Assembly (NCBI GenBank): GCA_963682025.1
Contig: OY821519.1
Coordinates: 108,480,264-108,544,263, forward strand
DNA from: Cordilura impudica
Lineage: Eukaryota > Arthropoda > Insecta > Diptera > Scathophagidae
Length of the DNA stretch: 64,000 nucleotides
Direction: 5' to 3'
The position numbers and the translations under genes are program-made. The notes under the pieces were generated by a model, which saw only the letters and a program-made list of their open reading frames with translations, was not told the origin of the DNA and ran no database searches. Positions 1-11,786 of the stretch are shown piece by piece; position 1 is the stretch's first letter, and each line of letters opens with the position of its first letter.

Positions 1-177
1 TTCTGGAATTACTTAGCAGCTTAATATATAAAAAAACCTAATATTTCTTGTTTATTTTTGCGATATCTTTTGGCAGCGTAAGTCCTCGATTCCAGACTTT
101 TTTTTGGAAATCCAACCCCTATTCCACCACGAAATATTTGTTAACTGTATGAAAACAAATTATTTAACAACATATAG

Positions 178-825
178 GAGAATTATAGTCTGTATAGACC
201 GACCATACTATATCCTATACCATGCATATAGAGGCCATGTCTCTTAGGTCCACTAATTTGATGTAGAAAATAAGCATTAACCAAATTTCAGTGAAATTTT
301 TATTAGTTTTTTCGTCTTCAGATATGAAAAGTTCATATCGGATGCTATATTTATATGGGGACTAGGTCAAAAAAATCGACCGATCCTGACTATATTTGGT
401 ACGGTCACTTAACTAAATTTCAGAAGAATCTGTACAATATTTTTGTTTTTGATAGATTTAGGTGAACATCAGGGATCAACTTCATATGGCGGCTTTGACT
501 AAGAATTGTCCTATAGAGGTCTATTTTAGACTACTGATAAATTGAATTAATAAACATAGACACAACCACTTTGACCGGGATCTATATTATAATTTGGAAA
601 TTATGGCAATTTAAGCCGATCTCATAGGCATCATTTGTATGGGGACTAGGTCTGAACATTAACCCATTTTCAACAATTTCAACAGCATTCATCCTATGGC
701 CAATAGAAGCAAAATACAAAATTTTATCGAAATATATATATATTTGCGACCTGTAGTTTGATTAAAAAGTTTACATGGACGCACAGGCAGACAGACGGAC
801 GGGCATCGCTAAATCGATTAATCTC
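178..825 (+). repeat. hairpin-ended dispersed repeat, copy A (3' truncated)
   Basis: This non-coding repeat has relatives at 3411-4183, 11787-12569, 18370-19140 and 23560-24376. It begins with a degenerate version of the terminal palindrome (TATAGTCTGTATAGACCGAC) and continues with the shared body, including 'GTTCATATCGGATGCTATATTTATATGGGGACTAGGTC' related text in separate blocks and a GACAGACGGACGGGCATCG tract. The right-end hairpin found in complete copies is missing, so the copy is truncated near 825. Short ORFs inside the family are not genes. Confidence 0.8.
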
Positions 826-1554
826 TTTTATATTAAACATTTAAATTGTTGTTATGTTAAAAATAATTAGAATGCATTAGCGAGAGTTGAACCTGAGTCC
901 AGTTTTACCAAAATCTATTTAAACCAAAATCTATTAAAAATTCAAAGTTATTATATTGGAATTAAGTAAAAAGAGAACTGCTTCCTGTACGTTAAATTTC
1001 ATAAGGTACCGTATGTCAACCTAATGCTCTAATTAAACCTGAAACTAATATTTGAAATTTTTGTGTTTTTGGGGGGTGGTTTGCATGCCTGCATTTGGAT
1101 TTTAGCATTTCATGGCATTTTAGATATGTTTATATGATATTTGTGATTATGCAATGGTGATTATTAATAAATATTTTAAAGATAATTACATAAATTATTT
1201 GTGCATTTTAGTTACAAAATATATATACAAATTATAAAGAGATATTGAGCATAACTTACTAATTTCGAACCTACATAATATTAATAAGATTATTTATTTG
1301 GAGCAGTATAAGTGAATCAATATTAATGCTTAAACATCAAAATAATGGAATAATTTATATTCAGTTTTTATGAAACCTTTAATGTAAAAACGAGAAATTA
1401 TATCCAGAGAAACCAGATTATATGATATATGACATATAAAAGCGAAAATATTTTTGGAAGGTTTACCAGATCCAAAGTAGTGTCAAAATTGATTGTATAC
1501 TAACCAATCAGCTTTTCAACTAAAATAGAATATATTGAATTTTTAAAATTACTT
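826..1554. other. AT-rich stretch, nothing recognised
   Basis: I see no coding similarity, no clear repeat and no RNA gene here. The DNA is AT-rich and full of stops in every frame. Confidence 0.5.
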
Positions 1555-2523
1555 TGTACCCGTTTTATAGCTGGAGGAGACTTCAACTCCAAAAACACAT
1601 TCTGGGGATCCAGATTAACTCTCACAAAGGGTAGACATTTACTTGAAGCCATTAGGGAAACAAACAACAAATTCTTAAGCATGGCGAGCCTACTTACTGG
1701 CCAACAAATTTAAACAAAAAACCTGATCTAATAGACTTCTTAATTACCAAAAATATAAAACACGAGCATATTAAAATAGAATCGTGTTTCGAATTATCCT
1801 CTGATCACTCGCCCATAATACTTAAATTTGAAGGTAATGTTCTTATTGCGGCTCAAAACAAATTTTCTTACAACAAGAAATCAGACTATGAATGCTTTAT
1901 AGAAATTGTTGAAAATAAACTTGATATTAAGATACCACTTAAAACCAAAGACGAAGTGGATAGCTCAATAGCATATTTATGCTGCATCTGATTCTACACC
2001 CACAATAACTCAAAAACCAAACAAATATAGTATATCAGCAACTGTCCAATTAACTTACACAAATATACATATCAGTGACCATCAACCAATCACAACAAAC
2101 AACGCTCCAATTCTCAAGCATAATAAAGCTAAATATCTTGGCATGATAATCGATTCCAAACTAATCTCGAAAGAACACATCATACGCGAAAAAACGAAGT
2201 AAAGTACAAATTTGGACAACTATGCTGGCTCCTAGGAGAGGAATCAACTGTATTAACACAGAATAAACTACTCATCTATAAAACAATAATAGCTGCTATC
2301 TGGAAATATGGTGCAGAACTTTGGGGAACTGCAAGCAACACAAATATAAAAATCATCCAACAAGCTCAATCAAAAATATTAAGAACTATTATAAACGCCG
2401 AATGGTACATATCCAATGAAGATATACATCGTGATCTCAACGTCAGCACAGTCCATGAGGTAATAAGGAATTGCAGTCTTAAACATATAATTCAACTTGC
2501 ATCTCATACTAAAGGCCTGTATG
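1555..2523 (+). pseudogene. Jockey-clade non-LTR element: endonuclease and RT C-terminal remnants
   Basis: Translation from about 1564 gives AGGDFNSKNTFWGSRL, the catalytic GDFN block of an APE-type endonuclease. After a frameshift near 1680 it continues with GEPTYWPTN and the SDHSPI block near 1801-1818. An internal deletion near 1985-2085 removes most of the reverse transcriptase. From about 2125 the C-terminal part follows, with AKYLGMIIDSKL, then after another shift WKYGAELWG, ILRTIINAEWY and IHRDLNVSTV, all typical of Jockey ORF2. The reading frame is broken in several places, so this is a dead copy. It is interrupted at about 2518 by an inverted-repeat insertion and resumes at 3057. Confidence 0.85.
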
Positions 2524-3056
2524 CAGCTTGCTAAGGAATCAAAAACTTCATATAAAAAAACGCTTTAGAAATGCTTAAGGAATTTTTCTGTCAAAAAATT
2601 TCTGTTGATAGTCTGCAGCTTTTTAAGAAAGTAGTATTGTTTTTACTACTTTTTTTTGACGTAAATTAAGTTAGGCAACCTAGGCTTTGAGCAGGAATAT
2701 CAATTTTTTCGTTCTTTCTGAACGGAATTTTGACAGGAGAGGTAAGCATAAACAAAATGTAATATGCTAAAAAAAATTAAAAGTTATTTTTCAGTTGCAA
2801 TCATGGAAAAAACGAACAAAATTCGGCAAAGAAAAACAAGAAGCGGATGGGTAATTTTGATACTGAGCTTAAAAAGCTTTTAGCAGGCCAAATAAAGCAG
2901 AACCGAAGAATTGATTTGTTTTCAATTTCACAATTGACAGAAAACAGCTGATTGCAACAGCAGCTAGCGTTGCACTGAAAGGTACTTTTGTGCTTTTTTT
3001 CTTTAAGAAATATATGAAAATTTTCTGTTAAGATTCCTTAACAAGCTGCGTACAGC
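2518..3056. mobile_element. small inverted-repeat element inserted in the Jockey copy
   Basis: The two ends are near-perfect inverted copies: CTGTATGCAGCTTGCTAAGG at the left and, read on the other strand, CTGTACGCAGCTTGTTAAGG at the right, both followed by AATC. The element sits inside the Jockey ORF2 C-terminus, whose last codons resume on the far side. The interior holds a plausible donor (GGTAAGC at about 2740) and acceptor (TTTTTCAG at about 2794), followed by ATGGAAAAAACG, which starts a short basic peptide. It looks like a MITE-like deletion derivative of a DNA transposon. The superfamily could not be assigned and no clean target duplication was found. Confidence 0.6.
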
Positions 3057-3300
3057 TCTTAACAATGAAGTCAGATAACAGCCCAACAACGAGCTCTCAG
3101 GTTCAAGAAGACTAAAGCGATGCACCCCATCAGAGTTATTTACCAGATTTATGTAATCTGGTGCAAAAGCTATTTTATACTAACATTAAATATAAGTTAT
3201 CCTAAGTATTGATTTAAGATAATTAACACCCAAACCTTAAAACTAGTTACTTATTGTCATATAAAGACAGGTGTAAATAAAATGGGATGAAAAAAAACTT
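3057..3300 (+). pseudogene. Jockey ORF2 tail and 3' UTR (continuation)
   Basis: Downstream of the 539-bp insertion the Jockey frame resumes with SGSRRLKRCTPSELFTRF, the usual basic C-terminus. An AT-rich 3' UTR follows and ends in an A-rich tail at about 3285-3297. This confirms that 2518-3056 is an insertion in a pre-existing element. Confidence 0.65.
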
Positions 3301-3410
3301 TTCAATAGTAGGAGGATTCCAAAAGACATAATAAAATAATAGTGATCTGGATGTGGTAAAAAATTGGACCAACTCCAATGAATTTAACACAGGGTCGTCA
3401 TGGAAATTGT

Positions 3411-4183
3411 TATACCCTATACCACTATGTGGTTTGGGTATAATGACTTTGTGCTGCTGTTTGTAACAACCAAAAATATTTGACCTAGACCCATCTTTAA
3501 TTATACCGATCGAATCAGAATCACTTTCTGAGTTGATTTAACAATGTCCGTCCGTCCGTCTGTGTGTCCATGTAAACCTTGTAATCAAACTGCAGGTCGC
3601 AAATGTGAATATATTTAGATGAAATTTGGTATTTAAGCTTTAATCATCCATGGGATGAACGCTGTTGAAATTGGTGAGAATCGGTCCATGTTCAGACCTA
3701 GCCCCCATACAAATTACCCATATGAAATCGATATAAATTGCTATAAGATCCAAATTGTCATATAGATCTTACTCAAATTGGGTTTGTATGCGTTCATTAC
3801 ATCCACTAGTAAGTAGCCCAAAAATGATCCCTTTGACCCCATATAGAGCTGCTTCCCAATCTTCACTTAAATCTATTAAAAAACAAAAATATTGCACTGA
3901 TTCTTCTCAAATTTTGTTTGTATATATTTTTGCAAAATATAAGAGACTTTACCAAACATGATCAGGATCGGTCCATTTTTGGACCTAGTCCCTATATAGA
4001 TATAGCATCCGATATGAACTTTTTCATATCTGCAACCAAAAAAATTAATAAAAATCCCACTCAAATTTGGTTTTTGCTTATTTTCTATGTCCAGTTAGTT
4101 GGGCCTAAGAGATAGGGTTTCTAAGCGCATGGTATAGGGTATCGTATAGTCGGTCTAGACCGACTATAATTTTCTTACTTGTT
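3411..4183 (-). repeat. hairpin-ended dispersed repeat, copy B (complete)
   Basis: This is a complete member in reverse orientation. The element right end lies at 3411 (TATACCC...GGGTATA imperfect hairpin around ACCACTATGTGGT). The left end carries the perfect 24-bp palindrome at 4145-4168 (TATAGTCGGTCT plus its reverse complement) followed by CTTACTTGTT. The body carries the CGTCCGTCCGTC tract near 3546. No ORF is conserved between copies, so it is a non-autonomous repeat. Confidence 0.88.
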
Positions 4184-4520
4184 TTTTATATGGAACCTGA
4201 GAAATTCATTACAGGTAATGCTCATAACTTAATGAAAAACTAATTTTTTGATGTTCATTTTAATCAGTGCAAATATGTTAATTTGAATAGAAGCTTAGGA
4301 ATTCATGTTAAAGAAATCAACTGAATAGATGAAGTTGTTGAATTATAAAGTAATTTTAATATTATAATTATTTCGATGTAAACATCAAGATATACAAAAA
4401 TTAATACCTAGTCTTGAATAATGCTTCGTTTCACTTAAGACACAGAAAATTATCATTTACTGCTACCCTGGAAGAAAAAGAAAAGTAATTCTTCGGAAAT
4501 GACTTTATTTTTTGCTTGGT
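4184..4520. other. AT-rich spacer, nothing recognised
   Basis: Stop-rich DNA between a hairpin repeat and a pentanucleotide array. No feature can be supported. Confidence 0.5.
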
Positions 4521-4521
4521 C

Positions 4522-4806
4522 AAATAAATAAAATAAAATAAAATAAAATAAAATAAAATAAAATAAAATAAAATAAAATAAAATAACATAAAATAAAATA
4601 AAATAAAATAAAATAAAATAAAATAAAATAAAATAAAATAAAATAAAATAAAATAAAACAAATAAAATAAAATAAAATTAAATTAAATAAAATAAAGTAA
4701 TATAAAAAAAATAAAATAAAATAAAATAAAATAAATTAAAATAAAATAATATAATATAGTATAAAAAAATTAAATAAAATAAAATAAAATAAAATAAAAT
4801 AAAATA
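4522..4806. repeat. (TAAAA)n pentanucleotide array, first block
   Basis: Nearly pure TAAAA units run for about 280 bp with a few single-base variants. Open frames on the minus strand encoding repeats of FILFY are an artefact of this pentamer. Confidence 0.95.
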
Positions 4807-5055
4807 ATAAACTATCAGTTGACAAATACTCGCCGAAAAGTAAATTACTCGTCAATTCAACGTTTGAGTTTTTAAATGTAAAATCCTTGATAATGGCTGA
4901 CGATACCAACTGAAATATTGGAGACAAAGAAAAATAAATAAATAAATTAAAAATATAAATAAACTGTTTTTAATTTGAATTTATTAGAATACCTTAAGCC
5001 AAACCAAAAGTTCATCACACAAGTATTACACAGGTCGATAATACAAAAACCCGAC
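4807..5055 (+). repeat. spacer between arrays with a possible Penelope-like 3' end motif
   Basis: The sequence CTTGATAATGGCTG...CCAACTGAAATATTGGAGA (about 4887-4923) has the same layout as the hammerhead-like block of the Penelope element at 13165-13200, including the shared GAAATATTGGAGA. The CUGANGA core is degenerate here, so this is only a weak candidate for an old Penelope 3' end. Nothing else is recognisable. Confidence 0.3.
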
Positions 5056-6345
5056 ATAAAATAAAATAAAATAAATTAAAATAAAATAAAATAAAATAAA
5101 ATAAAATAAAATAAAATAAAATAACATACAATAAAATAAAATAAAAAAAATAAAATAAAATAAAATTAAATAATATAAAAAAAAATTAAATAAAATAAAT
5201 AAAATAAATAAAAAATAACATAAAATTATATAAAATAAAATAAATAAAATAAAATAAAATAAAATAGAACAAAATTAAATAAATAATAAAATAAAATAAA
5301 TAAAATAAAAAAGGAAAATAAAATAACACAAAATAAAATAAAATAAATAAAATAAAATAAAATAAAATAATATAAAAAAAATGAAGCAAAATAAAATAAA
5401 ATAAAATAATATAAAATAAAATAAAATAAAATAAAATTAAAAAAAAATCATATAAAATAAAATAATATAAATTTAAATAAAATAAAATAAAATAAAATAA
5501 TTTAAAATAAAATAAAATAAAACAAAACAAAATAATATAAAATATAATAAAATAAAATAAAATAAAATAAAAAAAAACAAAATATAATATAAAATAAAAA
5601 CAAAACAACAAAAGACCTTAAGCCGAAATATAAACAATTTCAATATAAAATAATATAATATAAAATAAAACAAAATAAAATAATACAAAATAAAATAAAA
5701 TAAAATAAAATAAATTAAAATAAAATAATGTAAAATAAAATAAAATAAAATAAAATAAAATAAAATAAAATAAAAGAAAATAAAAAAAAAGAAAAATGAA
5801 ATCAAATAAAACAAAACAAAATAAAATAAATAAAATAAAAAAGAAAATAAAACAAAATAAAATAAAATAAAGCAAAATAAAAAAAATAAAATAAAAAAAT
5901 GAAATTAAATAAAATAAATAAAATTAAATAAAATAAAATAAAATAAAATAAAACAAAATAAAATAAAATAGTAAAATAAAAATAAAATAAAATAAAATAA
6001 AATAAAATAAAATAAAATAAAATAAAATAAAATAAAATAAATTAAATAAAATAAAATAAAATAAAAATAAAATAAATAAACTAAAATAAAATAATAAAAT
6101 AAAAATAAAATTAAATAAAATAAAATAAAATAAAATAAAATAAAATAAAATGAAATAAAATAAAATAAAATAAAATAAAATAAAATAAAATAAAATAAAA
6201 TAAAAGAAAATAAAATAAAATAAAATAAAATTAAAATAAAATAAAATAAAATAAAATAAAATAAAATAAAAATAAAATTAAGTAAAATAAATAAAATAAA
6301 ATAGAAAAAAAAACAAATAAAATAAATCATATAAAATAAAAAAAT
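5056..6345. repeat. (TAAAA)n pentanucleotide array, second block
   Basis: About 1.3 kb of TAAAA units with variants (TAAAT, CAAAA, AAAAAT). It is interrupted once near 5605-5645 by unique text beginning GACCTTAAGCCG, which resembles ACCTTAAGCCAAACC in the spacer at about 4991. That suggests the two arrays and their spacers arose by local duplication. The long minus-strand ORFs here are low-complexity artefacts. Confidence 0.95.
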
Positions 6346-7560
6346 TAAAACTTTTCATCAATTTCTTTAATATCTGTTTTTTTTTTACATAAATTATTTT
6401 TCTTAAAGCAATTATCATAAATTAATAATACAATAATATTTCAATACACTCAAGTCTCATTTTTTGCACACCACTGTGCAGAGGGTACATATAGGTTTGT
6501 CTTTTCATTTGTAACGCCTCGAAAATTGCATTTACGACAATTCATTCTTATAACAACTCTAGTCGATATACCGATTGAAATAACGCTCATCCACAAGATA
6601 GACCATTTACCTGTGTAAGGTTATAATAATATTGTTTTTGATAATTTCGAGCAGGTTGGTATTGAAAATGGGGTAAGTCGGGCATCATTTATGAAATTAT
6701 CAAATTGATGCTTTCTAAAATATTTTGTTGACATTTGTTATAAATAGTGCAATAGATCCAAATATTAATGCAAACGTAAAACCGTAACATTCTTACTTAT
6801 TTTAAATACGTTTAACATTAACAAGTTAAAACATTAAAAAGGGTTTTTTCTGTTTAAAATAACTTTTATCTTATTATCTTATTTTTAATCTATAATATTA
6901 AAAGGTAAGGCTACTTCTTGTGACCGTTGATTTGTTCCACAGTTTTCTGCCGATTGTGATTAAACGCATCTTATTTGTAAGGTATTTATTTTTAGCTGTT
7001 CACCAGACTAACACATTTTTAAATTTTTAAATTTTTTTGGAGTTATGGTCATTTAATGTTGCGACTAACACATACATAAAATTATACAATGACAAAAATG
7101 TGTTGAATTGTGAATTGGCTACCTTTAGGGTCTATAATTAATTAAATGAAAAAATAAAACTTCCTAGAATTTGCACTCGAATTTCGAGAGCTGGGATCTG
7201 CTAGTTAGTTTTAGCATGAATAAATATGTCGCTTTAAAGCTTTTGTTACATTTACAAACTGAATTATTAAATAAAACATAAATATACAAAAATAATAATT
7301 ATGGATAATTTTTTTATGCGGCTACTACAATTTGAATTTATGCGGATTTTTAAAATATCGGAACGGAGCATTTTAATACTCTCCATAAGGGTATATATTA
7401 TTTTTTTTACTTACAACAACTAGAACTATCTTGAGCAACACTGAACTAATTTATGTTCTAGAGTGCGCAGACAGACACCCTTAAAACATGAAAAAAATTC
7501 AGTGTGCTTGGTGTAAACGTTTAGTGAAAATACTGCTTGCAAACATTTTAGTTGCTCTAT
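6346..7560. repeat. AT-rich stretch with two dispersed repeat fragments
   Basis: At about 6465-6530 there is a block (CACTGTGCAGAGGGTACATA plus a diverged ATAGGTTTGTC) that resembles, in reverse, the end of the repeat at 14653-16533. At about 6975-7220 a block including AGCTGTTCACCA and GCACTCGAATTTCGAGAGCT matches 41835-42115. No coding sequence was found in the remainder. Confidence 0.5.
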
Positions 7561-8310
7561 AACATATACAAATACAAAAAGAAAATTTTCTTAAAAAGCA
7601 ACTTTTCATAATTTAGTACTTTTGTTGAAAAAGTTCCTTATTAGTAATAAAAACTATAATAAAAACTAATACATTTCTTTTAAAAAGTACCTACATTTTA
7701 TTAAAAAATTATGTTAAATAGACATTTTCTTAAGAAATATATTTTCTCAAAATGGCAATTTTCACCTTTTCTTAAAAAGTAAATGTTCTTAAAAATAAAC
7801 TTTCGTTAGAAAAAATTTAAAAAAAAATTGCACTTTCTTAAAAAACAAGCTTTTGTTAAATAATTTTTTTTTAAAGCAAATATTTTACCTTCTCTAAATA
7901 AGTACATTTTCGTATAAAATACTTTTTCTTAAAAAAGTACCTTTACTAATAAATTACCTTTTCTAAAGAAGTGCCTCTTCTCTTTTTAACAAAATTAATT
8001 TTTCTTCAAAATGTACCTTTTCCTAAATAAGCACCTTTCTTAAAAATTATCTTAAAAAGTACATTTTCTTCCAAAAGACATTTTTGTGCAAACAGTATTT
8101 ATTACTAAGCACTATTTCTTAAATACCAGTTTTTATTAATAAGTAACTTTTCTTAAAAAAAAAGTATATTTTCTTAAAAAATTAAATTTTCTCAAACAGG
8201 TACTTTTTCGTAAAAAAAAAATCAATTTTCTTAAAATTGTAATTTTCATAAAAAAAAAATTCTTCAAAAAAAACTTTTGTTGGAAAAGTACATTTTGTTA
8301 AAGAAGTACA
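7561..8310. repeat. degenerate AAAGTAC/TTTTCTTAAA minisatellite
   Basis: A loose motif of the form TTTCTTAAAAAGTACCTTTT recurs dozens of times with variable spacing through this block. The units are too diverged for a fixed period to be stated. No ORF can be supported. Confidence 0.6.
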
Positions 8311-8645
8311 TTTTATTTTCACCGACGAATCAAACTTCAATATATTTATCAGTGATGGTGGTCATTACATATGGAGAAAACAGGGAGAAGCATTTATTTC
8401 TCGAAATGTAACCCACATCGTAAAGTACGGTGGATGTAGTGTATGGTATGGGGTGCTATGCCTCAAATGGGTTGGGAACCTTGATATTCGTAGAGGGACA
8501 TATAAATAAAAATTATTACTTAAATACTCTGTAAAATAATTTAAAGTAATCTGCAATAAAAATGGTTTTAGTGAATAACGTGAACATGGTATTGCCTTAT
8601 CCTCCCAAGAGTTCTGACTTGAGCCCCATCGAGCATTTATATTAG
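8311..8645 (+). pseudogene. Tc1-like transposase fragment
   Basis: The translation FTDESNFNIFISDGGHYIWR matches the first catalytic aspartate block of Tc1-family DDE transposases. It is followed by VKYGGCSVWYGV, GNLDIRRGT and, after stops and shifts, a tail resembling the PPxSxDLSPIEH block near 8605-8640. The N-terminal HTH domains and both terminal inverted repeats are absent. The fragment is flanked on the right by the 3' end of a reverse-strand non-LTR element, which truncates it. Confidence 0.75.
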
Positions 8646-9842
8646 ATTAGATTTATTGATTTTTGATATACAAAATACTAAAAATTACGGTAACAAAAAT
8701 TTTTCAATGATTAAATCGTAGGAAGACAACATGAAAATTTGTGTGTCTCATTGGCATATAATAAAAAGTTTTTTTTCTATATTTTAAACAATTTGATACA
8801 AATTTGTGTAAGAATATGCAATTCTCACCGTTCAATACATTCAAAACTCCTTCATTATAAAGAAAACTTTTTCCAAAAAAGGAGAAACGGTACCCCAAAA
8901 AAATTGGACATATGCATATTAAATGATTTGTGTTTTTCACTTCATTATAATTGCACAAGGTACATAAATTTGACACACTTCTATAAGAAGAACCTGAATT
9001 TAAATTTAATAGGCTACCCCTAACTTTTATAATTAAGCTCACGAGGTAAGCCGAGTTTCCGTCTCGCAAATACGGTGGGATATCATATTTTAATAAAAGA
9101 TACATATCATGAAGACCGAAACTAGGGTTTCTTGCACTAGCTACAAATTTATCGTATCCAGAAGATTTAAATTTATTAAATATAAGATCATGATAATACC
9201 TTATACTGTTACCCCAAACCTCCTTGTCAATGTAATCCCATGTGTCCTATGTGTACATAAGACACACCAATGACTAAACCAGTAAGTATTCCGCAGAATG
9301 GTTTCCCTAGCCAACAAACGGGGCAGTCTATTCGTGGAAAGATTCAAAACTTTCATAATATAATTAAAATGTAAATTAAAAGTTTCCAAATATAATGAAG
9401 ACAAACCAGCTTCAATATGTAGCATATAATTGGGAGTATTTATGAATAGGTATATCATTTTCTTTAGGAAATATCTTAGCAATTTTTCAACTTCGTCTAA
9501 TAAATTCCCATATCTGAGCTCCATAAAACATTGCGGACTTTAAGTTTATTCGAAATACAAATTTTTGGATGGTGGATATAGCTTAACCAAGTGGAATTAA
9601 TTGCCATTTTGGACGCGGTAAGCTTATCCTCAAGATGTTTCTTGAAAAACAGGTTGTATGTTAAGATTACACCAAGATACCTGTATTCGTTCACTAACTA
9701 TATCTCATTGTCGCCATATTTCCAAGTAACTCTATTACTATATCTCGTCGTACCTGTTCTAAATATTATTATTTTGGACTTATCTAAATTTATCCGCAGA
9801 CCCCACATCTAACAGTATATGTATAATGATTCAATCATGTTC
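8640..9842 (-). pseudogene. non-LTR retrotransposon ORF2, C-terminal segment (piece 1 of 3)
   Basis: Read on the minus strand, this piece starts at the mariner junction and gives MIESLYIYC, LDKSKIIIFRTG, YRYLGVILTYNLFFKKHLED, TPNYMLHIEAGL and RLPRLLARE, the region after the RT YADD motif. It ends in a cysteine-rich tail, CTLCNYNEVKNTNHLICICP, a zinc-binding motif found at the end of several non-LTR ORF2 proteins. It contains frameshifts and stops. The clade was not resolved; Jockey, I and Nimb-like groups all remain possible. The other pieces are 11153-11786 and 13305-14290. Confidence 0.8.
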
Positions 9843-11152
9843 TAAAGGGTCCGCCAAATAACTTTTTTTTTCAAAATGCTATAAAAAAAAACTACTGAAT
9901 ATTATCTCAAATTTCTTTTTTTATTTGAAAGTACGATCCTTCCGGTTAATAATGGAAAATAATTTCATTCAAATGGCTGCCTCGGCTGGCCATGCAGTAG
10001 CCTACACGATCGATTCAATTTTTAAGCACATTATCGATTGTGTGCAGCTCTATTTCACAAATGTCTTCACGAATATTGTCCTTTAAAGCGTCAATTGTCT
10101 CTGGCTTGTTGGCGTAACACTTATCTTTGAGGGCACCCCACAAATAATAGTCTAACGGTGTCAAATCGCAGCTCCGAGGTGGCCAAACAACATCAGCTCT
10201 GCGGCTGATAATACGATCTTCAAAAACAGGGCGCAAAACATCGAGTGTAGCTTCGGCTGTGTGGCACGTAGCGCCGTCCACTTGAAACCAAATGTTGCCA
10301 ATATCCTCCTCTTCAATTTTTATGAACAAAAATTCGTTCAACATCGCCCGATAGCGATCTCGATTGACTGTAACGGCCACTCCTTGCTCATTTTGGAAGA
10401 AAAATGGCCTAATTATGCCTCTGGACCAAAATCCGCACCAAACAGTGACTCGTTTTGGGTGTATCGGCTTTTCAATGTATGCGTGCGGATTTTCTGTGCC
10501 CCAAATATGACAATATTGCTTGTTTACATACCCGCCAAGATCAAAATGAGCTTCATGTGAAAAGATGATATTTTTAGCAAAATCGGCATCTTCTGTAAGT
10601 CGATCGCAGGCCCACTTTGCGAAGCGAAAACGCAATGGATGGTCAGTTGGCTTCAACTCCTGAACCTATTGGACTTTGTATGGCGTCATACCAAGGTCCT
10701 TATGCAAAATTCGTCTCAATCATGCCTCCGAAATGTTCAATTCTTGAGAACGACGGTGAATTGATGTTGATGGCACTTCACGCACACTTTCTGCCACAGC
10801 AGCAATATTCTCGGGTGTACGCACTGTTTTTGGCTTTTCGCGCTTTGTTTTATCGATGAGGATGCCAGTTTCTTTCACTTTTTTCACAAGATAACGAACA
10901 TACGGAGCTGACGGTGCTTCCCTTCTTCCAAAATCCGTACGCAATTTTCGCACACATTCTGCAACATTACCATGATTTTCAAAGTAATGTCGCAATATTT
11001 CCCAGCATTGTTCAAGCGTATACACAACCATATTCGTTCAGCGGAAGGATAAAACTAATTATCTGTCAAATCAGACATGAGCTAAGTGTTACTATTCACG
11101 AAATAAGCACCAGTTGAAAAAAAAAAACGTTAGATGGCGGACCCCCTTTATA
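9843..11152 (-). mobile_element. mariner-superfamily element inserted in the non-LTR copy
   Basis: The terminal inverted repeats read TAAAGGGTCCGCCAAATAAC at the left and, in reverse, TAAAGGGGGTCCGCCATCTA at the right, each next to TA. The reverse-strand non-LTR frame is cut between SPEVL and MIESLY and resumes exactly across the element, which fixes the limits. An end of the same family occurs alone at 39685-39718. Confidence 0.85.
9946..11031 (-). pseudogene. mariner-like transposase, 362 codons, inactivated
   Basis: A single minus-strand frame runs from ATG at 11031 to TAA at 9946. It is broken by in-frame stops: TGA and TAG between SQELNISEA and ELKPTDHPL, and TGA after IDNVLKN near the C-terminus. 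The N-terminal part (YTLEQCWEILRHYFENHGN) is the HTH region. The catalytic part shows VDGATCHTAEATLD and PPRSCDLTPLDYYLWG, with 36 residues between the second and third acidic residues by my count. In the first catalytic block the sequence is FSHEAHF, where the family has aspartate in place of histidine; this is one G-to-C change in the codon. With three stops and a lost catalytic aspartate the gene is dead. Confidence 0.88.
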
Positions 11153-11786
11153 ATACCTCAGGAGAATCCAACAATTAGACAATGTCGTCCGCATATAATA
11201 GGGTCTTTACAATGGTGCCAGCTGCAGTAATACCACCAGGTAGATAGTCAAGAAGGTCATTAAGATATAGCGAAAAAATTGACGTAATAAACATCCTACT
11301 TAACACCCTGAGAGACCGTGAAAAAATCAGAAAGTGAACTGCCATTCTAAACTCTGCTAGTCGTATTGTCATACAATTTTCTCAATACGGACACCATTTT
11401 ACTTGAAAAACCCAAACAACAAAATTTATAAATTAACGAATTACGTGGGATAATACCAAAGGCCGAAGAAAAGTCATCAAAAAATACAAAAGTTTTTCTT
11501 TTCCGATTGAAACCCAAATTCACAATACTGGTTAAATTGAATAAATTATCAATTGTGGAATAATCTTTGCGGAACCCAGCTTGCCATGCATTAAGGATAC
11601 CGTTAAAGTCCAACCAGCTGTTAATACGACTGAGTAACAATCCCGTTAAGATTTTCTGTAAAGTGTCGAAAAGTTCTGTACGCGATAACGCTTAAAACAA
11701 TATTAATATCACGCTTTTTGAATAACGATATTATAAGAGAGCTCCGAAAGGAATCAGGAATTTCTTCATGCATAAAGACAAAATAA
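11153..11786 (-). pseudogene. non-LTR retrotransposon ORF2, reverse transcriptase core (piece 2 of 3)
   Basis: On the minus strand the piece reads EEIPDSFRSSLIISLFKK, WQAGFRKDYSTIDNLFNL, FVFFDDFSSAFGIIPR, LYDNTTSRV and then KTLLYADDIV near 11180, the RT catalytic box. A deletion or frameshift between TTSRV and SLYLNDL removes part of the palm. The piece begins next to hairpin repeat C at 11787, and the reading continues on the far side of the repeat and the Penelope insertion at 13305. Confidence 0.85.

Noticed and set aside
5186..6330. Minus-strand ORFs of 85-141 codons rich in F, I, L and Y
   Set aside because: They are read from the TAAAA array. Codon content follows the pentamer in every open frame, and there is no non-repetitive protein sequence.
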